A stretch of DNA of 64,000 nt, taken from NCBI GenBank assembly GCA_008973525.1, contig WACJ01000503.1:1674001-1738000 (forward strand), written 5' to 3'. Shown in pieces: positions 12,362-24,018 of this stretch (positions within the stretch are counted from its first letter, which is position 1; each line of letters begins with the position of its first letter). The notes beneath the pieces are model-generated. The model worked only from the letters and a program-made list of their open reading frames with translations. It was not told where the DNA came from and searched no databases. Position numbers and translations under genes: made by a program. This DNA is from Stenopsyche tienmushanensis. Lineage: Eukaryota; Arthropoda; Insecta; Trichoptera; Stenopsychidae.

Positions 12362-12600
12362 GAATTTCATTTAGAACACTCACCCATCCATCTGGATGAA
12401 CATGTTGAAGGGCGCTTTCGGGACTGTCTTAATATAAAATGTAGGAAATTTGTATAGAATGAGTAGTTTTCCTCGGGAGATAGTGAAAAACTACTCTAGA
12501 CGACCTTGTTGATTTTACTGAAAAGGGCTTTCTGAAGTACAGAGTCCAGTGCACCCTTTCCTTGCAAGGGCGCTCCCGGGCAAGGGTGAAGTCCTACGTG
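12362..12600 (-). repeat. Dispersed repeat family A, copy 1 (truncated)
   Basis: Shares long stretches with 23440-24018, 36572-36965 and 47149-47453. Common landmarks are a 'cctcgggaga..gtgaaaaactactctag' block (12472-12498 here) and a following 'aaaagggctttctg' block. The copy lacks the low-coordinate end that carries the ATC repeat in copies 2 and 3. By the orientation of that tail in other copies, it lies on the minus strand. It is non-coding or decayed. Confidence 0.75.
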
Positions 12601-12635
12601 ACGCAAAAATGCATCTCGTATAATGGAAGTATATT

Positions 12636-12659
12636 TAAAAACCAAGTGTTGGTATAGTG
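12636..12659 (+). mobile_element. tRNA-derived SINE, left fragment, split by hAT insertion
   Basis: The sequence 'accaagtgttg' plus 'gtatagtg' is the head of the SINE, seen uninterrupted on the minus strand at 24690-24787. The hAT element at 12660-13977 inserted after 'gtatagtg' and duplicated it. The other part of the SINE resumes at 13986. It retains the A-box-like segment of a tRNA-derived pol III promoter. Confidence 0.75.
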
Positions 12660-12879
12660 CAGTGGTTCTCAACCGATGCACCGCGACCTTATTGCAAATA
12701 CACCGCGAAAAAAATTATGAAAACAAAAAATTCTGCAAAATAATGAAAACCGAAAAAGTCGTTGGCGAAATTATGAAAGTCGGCGAAAATAGTTAATTAT
12801 ATCTATGCTGCAAATAACTTACCGAGCATACGACAGGACAAGATGTTTTTTATTTATTTCTTCATATTTAGAACAATTA

Positions 12880-13640
12880 AAAATATCATGGGAGTTATGT
12901 GTAAGAATTTGTACAGATGGTGCTTCTTCAATAGTAGGCTCAATCAAAGGATTTGTTACCCTTTGCAAAGACAAGAAACCCTAATAATATAACTACGCAC
13001 TGTTTTTTGCATAGAAAATCTTTAGTTTCGAAAACATTACCAGCAGCACTAAGACCTGTACTAGTTGTTCCGTTCGTGTTGTAAATAAAAAAACTTTGAC
13101 ATCCATTTACAAAATGACAGGATTTCGGAAAAAATAACTCTTTGAAAAAATCAAATAATAGAAAAAAGTAGATTTCTTTCCTTCACTTAACGCAATAAAA
13201 GAACTTTTACCTTTATTAGAAGAAAAGATTGCACATTACTTTCCTTCCTTAAATATGGAAAATTAGGACTGAATACGAAATCCATTTGTTACGATTGATA
13301 CATAGTATTGTGAATTTTCATACGCCTAAGAAGAATAATTAGTCTCATTATTAACTGATCGTACTCTAAAATTTAAATTTTCCCAACTGATCATGGAGGA
13401 CTTTGTATTTCTGTCCAAAAAAAATATCCAGTTCTTCACACGAAAGCACTGAAAATTTGACAGTGCTTTCGTGTTGACATGTTTGTGTGAGCTTGATTTC
13501 TCGAAAATGTCTAATATACAAACTATAAAACGAGATAGACTTACGAATTAAAACGAAGAATTGATGGTAGATATATCAAATATTCGAACTTATATTTCTG
13601 ATATCTGCAAAAGCCTAAAAGCTCAGTTATCTCACTCATT
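12880..13640 (+). pseudogene. Broken hAT transposase (ZBED5-like), C-terminal part
   Basis: Conceptual reading on the + strand gives family landmarks in the right order. CTDGA (aspartate of the RNase-H-like core region) is at about 12910-12924. HCFLHR (the conserved His-Cys / His-Arg block) is at 12998-13015, followed by a SKTLPAALRPVL-like stretch. FPSL is near 13240, DRTLK.KF.QL near 13360-13390, and LCEL.FS at 13483-13503 in the C-terminal dimerisation region. The frame ends near QLSH at about 13635. The frame is broken by a 1-nt shift near 12981, another near 13455 and several stops (near 13267, for example). The BED zinc-finger N terminus is absent. It is a dead gene for cut-and-paste transposition. 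The family call rests on motif order and the TIR type. Confidence 0.85.
13438..13474. repeat. Perfect 14-bp stem hairpin inside the hAT element
   Basis: Arms acacgaaagcactg (13438-13451) and cagtgctttcgtgt (13461-13474) are exact reverse complements with a 9-nt loop. They lie in the transposase remnant just before the LCEL motif. The symmetry is not needed for the protein motif, so it may be chance or a secondary rearrangement. Confidence 0.85.
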
Positions 13641-13985
13641 GATTTTTGATTTATCATGTAAATTCCATTATGTTAAGCAGGAACGTCATTTTGGGTGGAC
13701 AATGGAAGAAAAATGCCCCCCTCCCGGAAATTTGCTACCTAAATAGAGCCTTCAATATTAATACAAATATTTTTAATAAAACGCGTATAAATAAAAAAAA
13801 TGACTATCTAAATTTATTTTCAATATTAAACATTTTTTGTAAAAAATTAACTTAAAAAGAAAATATGTAATAAAACTTACGTCCACTTATTTTTTTAGAC
13901 TTCTTAATTCTGGTGCACTGCCACTTTTTCCCACGATCAAAAGTGCACCGTAACTTCAATAAGGTTGAGAACCACTGGTATAGTG

Positions 13986-14080
13986 GCTTAGATCCTGGAC
14001 TCTAATTATAAAGGTTCGGGTTCAAATCCAGATTGAGGAAAAAGTTTTTCACCGTACTTTTACGAAATTTAGTTGGACAG
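13986..14080 (+). mobile_element. tRNA-derived SINE, right fragment
   Basis: Continues the SINE interrupted at 12659. 'gcttagatcctgg', then a B-box-like 'ggttcgggttcaaatcc' (about 14012-14028), then a pyrimidine-containing tail 'tttttcaccgtact' shared with the copies at 24690 and 31620. The joined head reads like a tRNA with A and B boxes but has a broken acceptor stem. It is therefore a SINE head and not a tRNA gene. Confidence 0.8.
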
Positions 14081-16760
14081 GTTACAAAAACGATTTCCGT
14101 GAAATAAATTATTTAAGCTGAAAGGATTATAAATTTGGTTATTTTTGTACCATTTTATAAATAATAATCAGCTAAAAAATACTAGAATAAATGCTGTAAA
14201 CCTATTATTATATCATTGGCAAAACTGTCATTTTCATATTGGAAGTATTAACACCTAGAATTGCGATTTCTTACCGACCAATCGAGATATTTAATCATTA
14301 CAAAATCATCGCAATACAATAGCATATATTACATTGTTATTTGCATAGCAACGTTTTAAATAACCGTGTAATCCTATATGGCATATTCTATAGCACGTTT
14401 TCACGTATGATATAACATGTGCTTCGCAACTTTATACAAGTCTCTCCTAGTTTTGATATTATCAAAGCATAATTCACGTGCTTCGTATATATCGCAGACC
14501 TTTTACGATGCACCTTTGAAACTCTATATGTTTAGAAAATAAATATCATATTTTTTTAAATAACCAGGACCAACGCGGTATTCTTGCTTTTATAGCATAT
14601 TTGCACATGTAGCCCTATATCATTGGTCCTCGTTGTTGACGGGAAATACATTTTAGAAAAAGGTCCCAATCAACGTCTAAATATTAATTAATATTTTGTC
14701 CAATATTCCATTGCAGACACGTTTAAATGCACTTTTTACTCGTCCTTGCAACTCCATGCATCGATTTTGAAGAGAGCGCCTGTTTTTCTTGAGACTTGGT
14801 ATTGCACTCCAACTTCAATTTTGGCATAATCTCCAAGTCATGCACAATATTCCATATATAAACCACTTCAATTTCAATTTTTTACTTTTAACAAAATATG
14901 ATTTAAAGAAAATAAGTACTGGAGCAATTTCATCCTTACCTTAAGACTGAGACTTAATTGCGACGAAGAATAATACATATTGAAAAATAAGGCTCAAAGA
15001 ATAATTAGCTCAAGGAAACAGTTACAACATTTCCGAATATTTTTTTAAATTATATATTGTAAATATATAACATATTCTTTACTTATTTTTTAAGTTAATA
15101 TTTCTCTGTAGTATAATAGGAAATCGATCTTTAAATTCCAAATCTCGTTATAATTAAATGTTTTTTTATGGGCGATTTTTTTATAATATGAGAATGTATC
15201 ACGTTATAAACACAGCGTGTGACTCGTTAATGATCAAAGTGTCAACGTTTAAATACACTGATATAAGCCTTTCTCAATGCAATACGATTTAAAGGAAATA
15301 CTTTATTTGATTACCCGACACATCCTTATAATAACCATAAATAATGTAAAGGTAAAAATTTTAGTTCTCGATGAAAATCGTTACTACTTTTCCACTTTTT
15401 CAATGCATGTAACACATTTGTTATTATGCATGTATATATTTTTAAAATAGCATTGATTGATTTGATACATTTATATTGATGGCTTATATGATGAATGGTT
15501 ACGAACATTCTAAATTGCTAATATTTTTATCGCAACCCACACTAAAATACAATTGATCCTCTTATATACCGGTTATACAAAAATATCATATAATAATGTA
15601 TCGTGTCCGTAAAACAAAATATTTACGTACATTTTCGAGGGATATATAATAAATATCCAAGAAATTTATGTACTTCAAATTTATCGACTACATCAGTCTA
15701 AATGATTATCCGACATTTATTGGTATATTAAGTCTTATAATTACGAATTGAAGCAAGCGATATTAAATTACCCAATCGATCAATTACAGTTGCAGCTCGC
15801 TAAGATTGCATTTCAATTTAATCACTTACCATTAAACCTCACGTTTGGGTCTGTTAAAAAAGGAAATTCTTCATGTTGCAATGCTTTCTATGCAAGCAGG
15901 GGGTAATTTCATTTTTTTCTACACTATTGAAATTGAAAACTGATTATTTTATGATTAATATGTATAGAGGAAGATCTGCTTACATTGATTAAATATCTTG
16001 TTATGCAAAGTTAAATAACCATTCCAAATAGGGTTATTGTTAATGATGGCTTAGAAATGGGAACAGATCAAAAGAAAACCATTGTTTCTCGCTTTGGATT
16101 TTTATTATTTACCACTTTTGTGATTAGTATTAATTTATGAGGTGCCCAAATTTCTTGTTTATTTTATTTACTCATACTAATAAGGGAGGCAACGACATTA
16201 TTTGTGCAATTAATCCTACAAAGTTGATTCTGTTTCATTTTATTGCTCTGATATCGTAAGCAAACAAATCCATAATCCACTGATATTATTGCTAACATAT
16301 ATTATATTGATATATTTATAACAATTTCTGAGATCTTAAAATCAATTTTATATAAATGTCTTACAACTACAAGGCTGTAACTGTGTCGTAGCTATTTATG
16401 ATAAATATTATATGTGCTTAATATTGCAATGATTTAATGGTTCCAATGTTCCGCGCTACAACTTTAACCAAGTCTACCGAAGCCCTAGCCACCTTATATC
16501 AAAAGTAGACGACGTTTATTTAACAATAAATTAACATAAATTACATGTTGACAAAAAAGCTGTTTTGTATATTTTAATTTAATGCCGGTATTTATATTTA
16601 TTCAGATTTCGAATTTTATTAATATCTGCGGCGTCGAAAACTTGGTAGACTGTAACATTTCTGATTTACATTATATAAACTCAAAATATGTGCAAAATTT
16701 CGATCGCTGCCTCCCATCCGGGACGATGAAAGTCCTCCTAAACTACTAACGTTTAGATTA
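14081..16760. other. AT-rich stretch, nothing recognised
   Basis: 2.7 kb of low-complexity-prone AT-rich DNA with no frame above 60 codons and no repeat partner noticed in the window. The sequence between 14330 and 14640 repeats short themes such as 'tatagca..ttttcac', but without a clear period. Confidence 0.5.
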
Positions 16761-16765
16761 GCAAA

Positions 16766-17284
16766 CGTAATCCCGAAAAATTCGGGATTGAAATTTTTAT
16801 CTAACAGAAATCGTACACCTCACCAGCACGACGAAGGCTACTAAATCGACACATTCTCACCGAAATCTGGACACTCAGAAACAGTGGCGTAACTACTAAT
16901 TGGTGAGCTTATGTGACGCCTAGGGCAGTAACTGTATAATCTATTTATACAAATATACAGTACATATATGTTTTTCAAATTGTTATATTAACCTTTCCCT
17001 ACCGGTGATGTATTTACTACACCTACACTCTAATAATGGGAATATCGATATGAAATATAATAGATAAGGGGTTCAGAATTATTTTTATTCCTCCGTAATA
17101 TAATTATGAAACGCATCAAAGTATTATAGTATATAATTAATCATCTGCAGCGATGAAAATAAATAATTTGTCGGGAAATCGGGAATTTTGCGAGTTTAGT
17201 CCGTGTCTCAGCAGATAGGGAATTTTATCAGTCAGCATTTAAACATCTGATGACGATAACTCCAACGAGTGTGGAGGCTGGAGT
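16766..17284 (+). mobile_element. hAT family B remnant, copy 1 (+ orientation)
   Basis: Reverse-complement relative of 43235-43770. Shared landmarks include gaaggctactaaatcga (about 16833), 'ggtgatgtatttactacacct' at about 17004, and a 'gtccgtgtctcagcaga' word near 17200. The right part reads in the + frame as AFKHLMTITPTSVEAG (near 17240-17284), the start of the C-terminal dimerisation region of hAT transposases. The similarity stops there. The G/C-rich terminus with cccggg words, intact in the other copy, is eroded here (only 'aatcccgaaaaattcggg' remains near 16770). No target duplication can be read. Confidence 0.75.
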
Positions 17285-17751
17285 AAAATATGTCGCAAGC
17301 GCCTCGACATTGTGGTTCTAAGGGTTAAGACCTTCGCTGCTTTCCAATTAGGCTAATAGAAAATTGTATCCAAATTTGAACTACTTAAATTCTATTTCAG
17401 CAAGAAAAAATAAGCAGCTGATGGCTTTAATGAACCAAATGACTATATTTATTATATTTTACGTAACATCGAAATAAATCAGGCCATCCTTGATGCTTAA
17501 TCAAAGAAGCACGACAATCCACGAACATTAACTCTGACATTAATTTCATGTACCGAATAGCATAAAGTACGCATTCCTGTCACATGTCTGCATACAGTCG
17601 GTGTTGAAATAAAGAGAGACCTTCTTTCGAATAGTTCATCTTTGCGATTCCCATCACGATTATTCACATTAAGCATTTCTCCAATAAAAGGGGCTAATAC
17701 TAGAATGTGCACTCGATGCAGAGCATGGTGACTAAGCCGGTTACGCCACTG
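16882..17751. repeat. 12-bp inverted pair bounding a possible nested element
   Basis: cagtggcgtaac at 16882-16893 and gttacgccactg at 17740-17751 are exact reverse complements 870 bp apart. Such words are known as ends of insect DNA transposons. No matching target duplication flanks them, and the left word also occurs inside the related hAT copy (43668-43680). The pair may be a real element edge or one shared hAT word plus a coincidence. Between 17285 and 17739 there is an 86-codon minus-strand frame (17497-17757) that I do not recognise. Confidence 0.35.
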
Positions 17752-20690
17752 TGGCAATGACTCATACTAATTAATAGTTATCACGGACTCCTATGTGAAG
17801 TTACTCTTGATTCCCATGTTTCCCAGATAATTCCTAGACCGTGTTTGGTAACAGCCATGAATGAGGTTTGCATGTCCCTCGTATAATTTATTGTTCTCAT
17901 TACCTTTATAATTAAGACTCCCTTTATCATATCATGTGTACGGTAATCGCGTTTTTCCTAGATCATAATTTAGCAGTGTGTTAATTACAAGAGCTCTTGT
18001 TGTGGTTTTTTTCCTAAAATGATTGTTCTTCTGTCAAATGTATCAAAAATACGTAAGGTCAATATTATCTATATTAAAATCCCAATTATAGCAACCACTC
18101 TAATAATCCTGTTTTGATCAGCTTAGTTTCTATTTAATTTTTAATACATAAGATTATTAACATCAAACTATTAAAATATCAAACATCAAACGATAAAATC
18201 CTAATTGATAACACTTGAACTGGCGAAAACGGCATTATGAATTATAAAACATTTTATGATCTCTTTTGATGTTTTATGTTCATAACTATATTATCCATTA
18301 TCATTTATAGGTAGTATTTAGATGCATATAATTTTAATTTTGTCATTATGTTTATAATATTTAAGAATAAATTGAATTTTGCGTAATACTAATTGATTTT
18401 ACACGAACAGCATAATTCTCATTGTTTCTTTTTCGGTTAAAATGTATTCTACTTGATTTTTGGTTCAATCGATCAAATTCAATTTTGATATGAATCATGG
18501 GGATGTTTTAATAGAATTTGATGTATGTACAATTTTTCTTAAAATTATCAGTAATTGAGGCAATCATTTATTTCAAATGAATCAACTTAAACTAAAATAT
18601 AAATACAAAAGCTGATACACATAATGGGCATATCTTTGCATTTTATAAATTAAGATATTCAAAGTCAATCTAGATGAAAATATCAATATGGCCAAGCGCA
18701 TTTCTTGTGGGTCTAAATTCAAAATGTTTGAGTAGATTAGGACACTGACATCCCGAATCCCAAATGGAAGTAACACAGCACTTAATCACAAAAATGACTT
18801 CATTGCGACTCCTTCGAAACGAAATCAATTGTTAACATTTTTCACATAGTTACAAGTGGGTTTATTCAAAACAGTGTTTATAAATTTGCACGACTTTATG
18901 TGTAATGCATTCAAGTCGTTTCGCAAAAGTCACACGTATTTTTTTAAGTCTCAATCTACGTAATGGACGTTTTCCGTATAAGTTACATTCCTCAATTCAC
19001 ACCGGAACTCTTGTGCGTTTTATTTAATGAAGAATCTTTATTTCAATTTTACGACACGTATTTACAACATTCTGCCGGAGTCATGTGAGCTTTTTTCCAT
19101 CCTCTTCCATAAAAGCGACTATAAACTTGGTATGTTTACTATTATAACCCTTAGTAGCTCAGTGCGTTTTGGACCTTGCGGCTAAAGATAATGAACTTGA
19201 ATATTTTTTCGCTTTATAGGTATTATTACTGAATTTATAGCGCGTAGTCCATTGCATGTACTTATATTATAGGTTGGCGCTTGTTAGTAGCTTCATCAAT
19301 GTTTCCTATCAATATTCCGCAAGTCAGCGCTTCTCAACGATTATAAATGGTACAAAACGATTATTTTGTCGTCCTGAATAGTCCATCGTTGAGGAATTAA
19401 TGAATTTGAAATGAAATCAACTCTCAAGTAATACTGATATCATGATTCTGTATTGTTTCAGTGCTTGAAAGGAGCAGGTTAATTAAATTTAAATGTGGAA
19501 AGATTTATGTATCCTTTAAGTGTCATGCAGACGTCAACAGCTGACTAGAGACATCAGCATCAGTTGACTGGTCAGACTGAATATCCACTTTGAAAGGCCT
19601 GACTCTGATCGCTACTGTAACTTCATCTTATGAATTCTAGAACGAACCAGTTTATTTTTAATAACTTATTTTATTTTATTTATAATTATGAATTAGCATT
19701 GATCCTGATACATTTTGGAAACTAAATCTGGAAAGATCAATTCACCCTAATTGAACTCAAGTCAACGGCTTTTAATCCCAAGTTAATAAATGTTATTTCA
19801 TGTACCAGAGCTTAATTTAGCCAATTTAACCCCAAACTATGTTATATGTTTAACCATATGTTCACTAACTTTTTATTAAGAGTCGAAATTTTCCGTACAT
19901 GATAAAATTATCCATAAGTTGCGATATTATTATTTTTAAATGATATTTAAAACCCTATCTGACAATTCATTATTTATTTATACGATTCATAATCCAAATA
20001 TGAACCCAAACCTTCATAATAATATATACTGACACTTTATGTCATTATTATAATGATTTATTATCTGAAATATGGAAATGACCATCGCATACAAGTCCAT
20101 AAGCACTCAAAGAACTAAAGAAATTTCATACTCATTGCAATTCCATTTATAATCCTCTACGTAAACCAGATATTTTTGGCTTATGCCTATGGTTCATCTG
20201 GATTAACATGTCAAAGAACTGCTTTAGTTGAAATCTTTACATAATAAATCCAATATTCATAGTGCTAATTCATCTGTTTGGAATCACTCCCACATGCACA
20301 TCTCCGATTTAAAGACATCTTATGTTAAAAAAAATGTATTGTAGACTCCATTATTTTTGAATTGTATGATCTTTTTACGATGATTCTCTTAGATTTTGCA
20401 GCATTTTCGATCAGAAATTTAGTACTGAACTTGAATCCATATCTACACAATAAGATCCAAGACTTTCAGTTAACTCCTTCGTTTATTATATGTATAAGCA
20501 ATATGCATATTATTAAGTCATTATGTGCATTCTGCCTTATAATACCTTACCTCAAACATGTTATAATTAAGGCTTCCGCTCAAGATATTTTTTCATAAAT
20601 TGCTTTACATTTTATGTTTTCCTCGAATGCATCATTGTTGTGGGATTTTATTGGATAAATTTAAGCAACGTGTGTGCAGACTTATTAAAA
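17752..20690. other. AT-rich stretch, nothing recognised
   Basis: 2.9 kb without a credible frame, repeat partner or RNA structure. A short acceptor-like tract (ttgtttcag) near 19460 has no donor in useful distance. Confidence 0.5.
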
Positions 20691-21260
20691 GAGATGCTCA
20701 TTAACTGATTTGTTTAAAGGAAGTTCTTCGTGTTTTAAAGGACGCTGCGGGCATTCAGCAAGGATTGAAACGGATATCCTTCGGCTGTAACTCGGTTAAT
20801 CATCTCTGCTCGTTGTCTACAAAAAGTCGCGGCCATTTATGGCACTAATCTATTACCTTACATACCGACTAACATGCATATTTTTCAAGTTTCTATTTAT
20901 TCTCACGGCTTATTTGCTCTTGTTTCGGCGCGCAAATAAGCGAGTCCTCCGCCGCAGATTGGATGTAAAGGCGGCTATTCGAGCAAATTGCAATTGTCTT
21001 ATTCCACTTGTGCTAACAACATAAACAGTGTATCGTATGATGGAAAAGCTCACAGTATAAATAATTCAATTCAATTGTTCGAGAGCTCTTCTTGGCCTCG
21101 CCGACAATCAATTGGCATTCTTCAGGAACTATCCATCTCCACATTCGCTCGGGACAAATGATACATAGCAGAAATCTTACCCCTCTGTCCGCTATTGCGA
21201 TCTCGCCTTTTCCAGGGTGATTGATGAACCTGCAAAGACGTATGAAAGTATAAGAGCCGT
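20691..21260. other. Moderately GC-raised patch
   Basis: Composition is mildly raised, with CpG words around 20745-20790 and 20920-20980, and an acceptor-like tctcgccttttccag at 21201-21215. A donor-like GTGAGC follows 43 nt later, but the pair is weak and the segment has no recognisable peptide. It is possibly a regulatory patch. Confidence 0.2.
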
Positions 21261-22740
21261 GAGCCGATTTTGCATTGCAATTCTTCTCAAGACTGCGTGT
21301 GTAATTATTATTTATGTGAAAATAATCCTAGACTTTAACATCTCAACTAGCGGCGAGTGCTCTTGCCTGCTTCTTATTTGCATTTTGTCGAAATACAGTA
21401 TTTGTTGTAAGCGCTCAATCATCAGCTTTGATTTATTACATCATTTTTACATATGCTTGTTGTGCCGGTTAACAATAAATCCGCAATTACTCATTCATGA
21501 TTTATATAGAAAGTCTTCATCGCGTTGTAAGCGCCGAGCATCTTTTTTTCTCCTCTTCATCTTCACTTTCGTATCAGCTTATTACACAATTTTTTGCTTG
21601 TCTCGATTTTAACTTAAATTATAATGACTCTCTATTTATGTTTTATGCGATGTTTTAATTAACCTATAGTGCAAAGCATCGACACTCATTATAATCATTA
21701 GCTTAACGCAACCTATAAAATAAACAAGACTAATGAGATCCATACATTTTAATCGTACCATATTTAATACTGATCTACGTAATTAAATATAATACAAGAG
21801 AACATTAACAACTTTAGATAAATAGCTTTTTTTACAAATCAATTTTGGAACGCGTTTAATGCTGAAAGTGATGAAAGCATATGACCTGATGGTTTTTCAT
21901 GAATCACATCTCAAATTACCATGCACAAAAAACTACACTTTTACCAATGGAAAGATATTTTATTAATCTACTTAATTGGGTTACATACATGTATTCGCTA
22001 TGGGATGTAGATGATAGCGTTTTCCCTGATTTTCCTTGGCCTGAAAAGGCGAATGTGGTGAGAAAAAGGCTTGCTACGTGATCAACACTTGTAGTTTAAG
22101 GTACAATTTGTTAAATAAAACGTCGACGCCTAATTTTACTCTGATATTAAGATTTTATTAAAGCATAAATTCACTTGATAAATAATTACATGTGTGATGA
22201 TTTTGTAAAATTTGAATTGCTCGATGAACAAGTATTTCTTAACCAGTCCTGTATCCACCCCAGCAAAGATCTTGCAACCATATGTCTCTTGCTTATTTAA
22301 GACAAAATTCCTACATATTGCAATGCATGAAAATTCGACTCAATTTATACGGTCAACTCAGAAAACTAGGAATCTGCGTAGGTCGAAATCGTAAAATGCT
22401 ATCATAAATACATATTTATTTTTTGTGTCTCAGAATGCATTGGAATATTTTACAACGTGTACATGTCATTGCTGATTTATATAGCCGATTCGATCATTTC
22501 GTCATTCAGCTTTTTACGCCACATGTCAGGTTGTTATTTTGAAATTTGTATGGTTTTATAGAAAAGAAAATTGAATATATTTTGCTTGGCATTGTACGAT
22601 GTTCCGATTTGTGTCCGAGTATACATGTGACAGCATTCTGTGATTCGGTGCACTTCCCAAATATTCAACCACGTTTTCAATATTTCTGCAATCCCGTTAA
22701 GTTGACTGTCCGTCAGTCATTCATTGAGGCAACTGCCCGT
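21261..22740. other. AT-rich stretch, nothing recognised
   Basis: A 131-codon plus-strand frame (21217-21612) is open, but its Ile/Leu/Cys/Ser-rich translation looks like chance AT-rich DNA. No repeat partner was noticed. Confidence 0.5.
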
Positions 22741-22823
22741 GTTAATCTCCTAACCCGATTGAAAAGGCTTTATTCTTCTCTTCGACCGTTAAGAATCGAT
22801 TGTATCGACGGGTTGCCACTCAC

Positions 22824-22999
22824 TTCGTTCACAAACATACTTAACACATTCGTATGGCTCTCGCTCACATCTTCGGCTCCCGGATGGCCTCTTTTTTGCC
22901 ATTCCAAAAACAGTAGCGTTCTGCTCACTTTTTGCGGCGACGTTTTTTCGACGAACACTCGCCACGACCGAGGATTGGCTTCAACATCCAAATTCGTGA
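22824..22999 (-). CDS. Candidate internal exon, unknown protein
   Basis: On the minus strand an acceptor-like ccatattatttcaaag ends at 23000. A consensus donor GAA|GTGAGT ends the segment at 22824. The 176 nt between are open in one frame, which continues upstream to 23078 and downstream to 22770 (102 codons in all). The translation has a balanced composition (for example SWRVFVEKTSP and LLFLEWQKRGHPGAEDV), unlike the Ile/Phe-rich chance frames of the window. I recognise no domain. The + strand of the same stretch is also open (22546-23010), which weakens the argument because GC-raised DNA keeps both strands open. It could be a nested host exon or an old transposon fragment. Confidence 0.25.
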
Positions 23000-23079
23000 C
23001 TTTGAAATAATATGGACGTAATCTAGCGCGACTAGATTCGGCACCGACATAGACACTGCCATATGTAGCCCAGCACATG

Positions 23080-23435
23080 AATAATGATGGACGATAATGC
23101 CTAATTATTTATTGTTGGACTTTCGTTTTTTAATATTCGTTAGGTAAAAGTACAACATCATTCCACTTTTTATCTTTGTGCTACTATATTTCTTCATTCA
23201 TTCAACCTAATTTTTTCTAATGGATCATCATAACTTAAATCGAATAGAAATAATTTTGAAAGATATTAATGCGATCTTATGTGCACATTAAAATCATGTA
23301 TATTTTTTTAATACAGTTCACAATATATGAATAAATCATCATGCAACATTTAAATATTTGCTTATCGATTCTTCGGTAGGATATTCTAACTTGAATATTA
23401 AAACTCTTTGATTTCACACGACATTTACACAGAAG
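23080..23435. other. AT-rich spacer, nothing recognised
   Basis: It lies between the candidate minus-strand exon and dispersed repeat copy 2. No structure was noticed. Confidence 0.5.
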
Positions 23436-23439
23436 TATG

Positions 23440-24018
23440 ATCATCATGATAGTGCAGTCATAAATAACCCACTACGGAACTATAGGCCTCTTCAATATTC
23501 ATTCCCAGGAAGGGGTTATATCCATTTCATCTGTATCATACATTCACCTCCTCGATTCGCTCGATATTAAAGCGGGTCTCCTGAATGAACGTATCGACCG
23601 ACCGCTAGGTAGTGTGGGAGGTTTGTAAAGACTAAGCCGTTTTCCTTGGGAGACAGTGAAAAACTACTCTAGTTGAGCTTTTTGGTTTTACTAGAAAGGA
23701 CTTTCTGGAATACAAAGATTCCAGCCCCTCATTTCCTTGCTAGGCTGAAGTCATGCAGTGACACTTAAACGCATATCGGATTCACTCCTACACCAACTGT
23801 GCAACTTACCCAAGTAAATTTGAGGCTGAGTGGTTTCCTATTTCAGGTTGACCCTCTCAGTTCGGCGATTCTTCGAGTAAATTCTTCATTTACTTCCTCA
23901 AGGCCGTTTGCTTGATGTTTTTCTCGTCCTTGTTTTGTTCGTAAAGCTTCTTTCGCTCTGAACCAGTAAGCTTCATTACGCTACATATTATTGGGTAGTA
24001 TCAACTATGTAAGAGATA
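23440..24018 (-). repeat. Dispersed repeat family A, copy 2 (longest)
   Basis: Runs from an ATC-type tail (gatcatcatgat, 23438-23449) to a shared end 'atgtaagagata' (about 24007-24018), also seen at 47442-47453. Next to the tail, 'aactataggcctcttcaat' matches copy 3 exactly. Read on the minus strand, this resembles the 3' end of RTE-type non-LTR retrotransposons, which end in short GAT repeats after a 'gaggcctat' motif. No ORF survives. It may be a non-autonomous (SINE-like) derivative. At about 580 bp it is the most complete copy in the window. Confidence 0.75.

Larger units (their letters stand above)
12660..13977 (+). mobile_element. hAT DNA transposon with TIRs and 8-bp TSD
   Basis: Terminal inverted repeats are exact: cagtggttctcaacc at 12660-12674 and ggttgagaaccactg at 13963-13977. 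They are flanked by a perfect 8-bp duplication gtatagtg (12652-12659 and 13978-13985), the target length of hAT transposases. The interior carries a decayed transposase on the + strand, reported separately. The termini are typical of ZBED5-like hAT elements found in many animals. At 1318 bp it is well short of a full element, and the N-terminal zinc-finger region of the transposase is missing. It is surely non-autonomous now. Confidence 0.93.

Noticed and set aside
12131..12457. ORFs on both strands at 12.1-12.5 kb
   Set aside because: They run into dispersed repeat family A without regard to its boundary, so they are not host genes.
13986..14040. Possible tRNA gene (A and B box words, also at 24.7 and 31.6 kb)
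   Set aside because: No foldable acceptor stem or anticodon arm could be read, and several copies share a non-tRNA tail, so it is a SINE head.
21217..21612. 131-codon plus-strand ORF
   Set aside because: Hydrophobic but irregular. The composition mirrors the base bias, and there is no conserved motif.
22546..23010. 154-codon plus-strand ORF, the longest but one in the window
   Set aside because: It overlaps an open minus-strand frame that has better composition and splice signals. Its first third is AT-rich chance sequence. No known domain.
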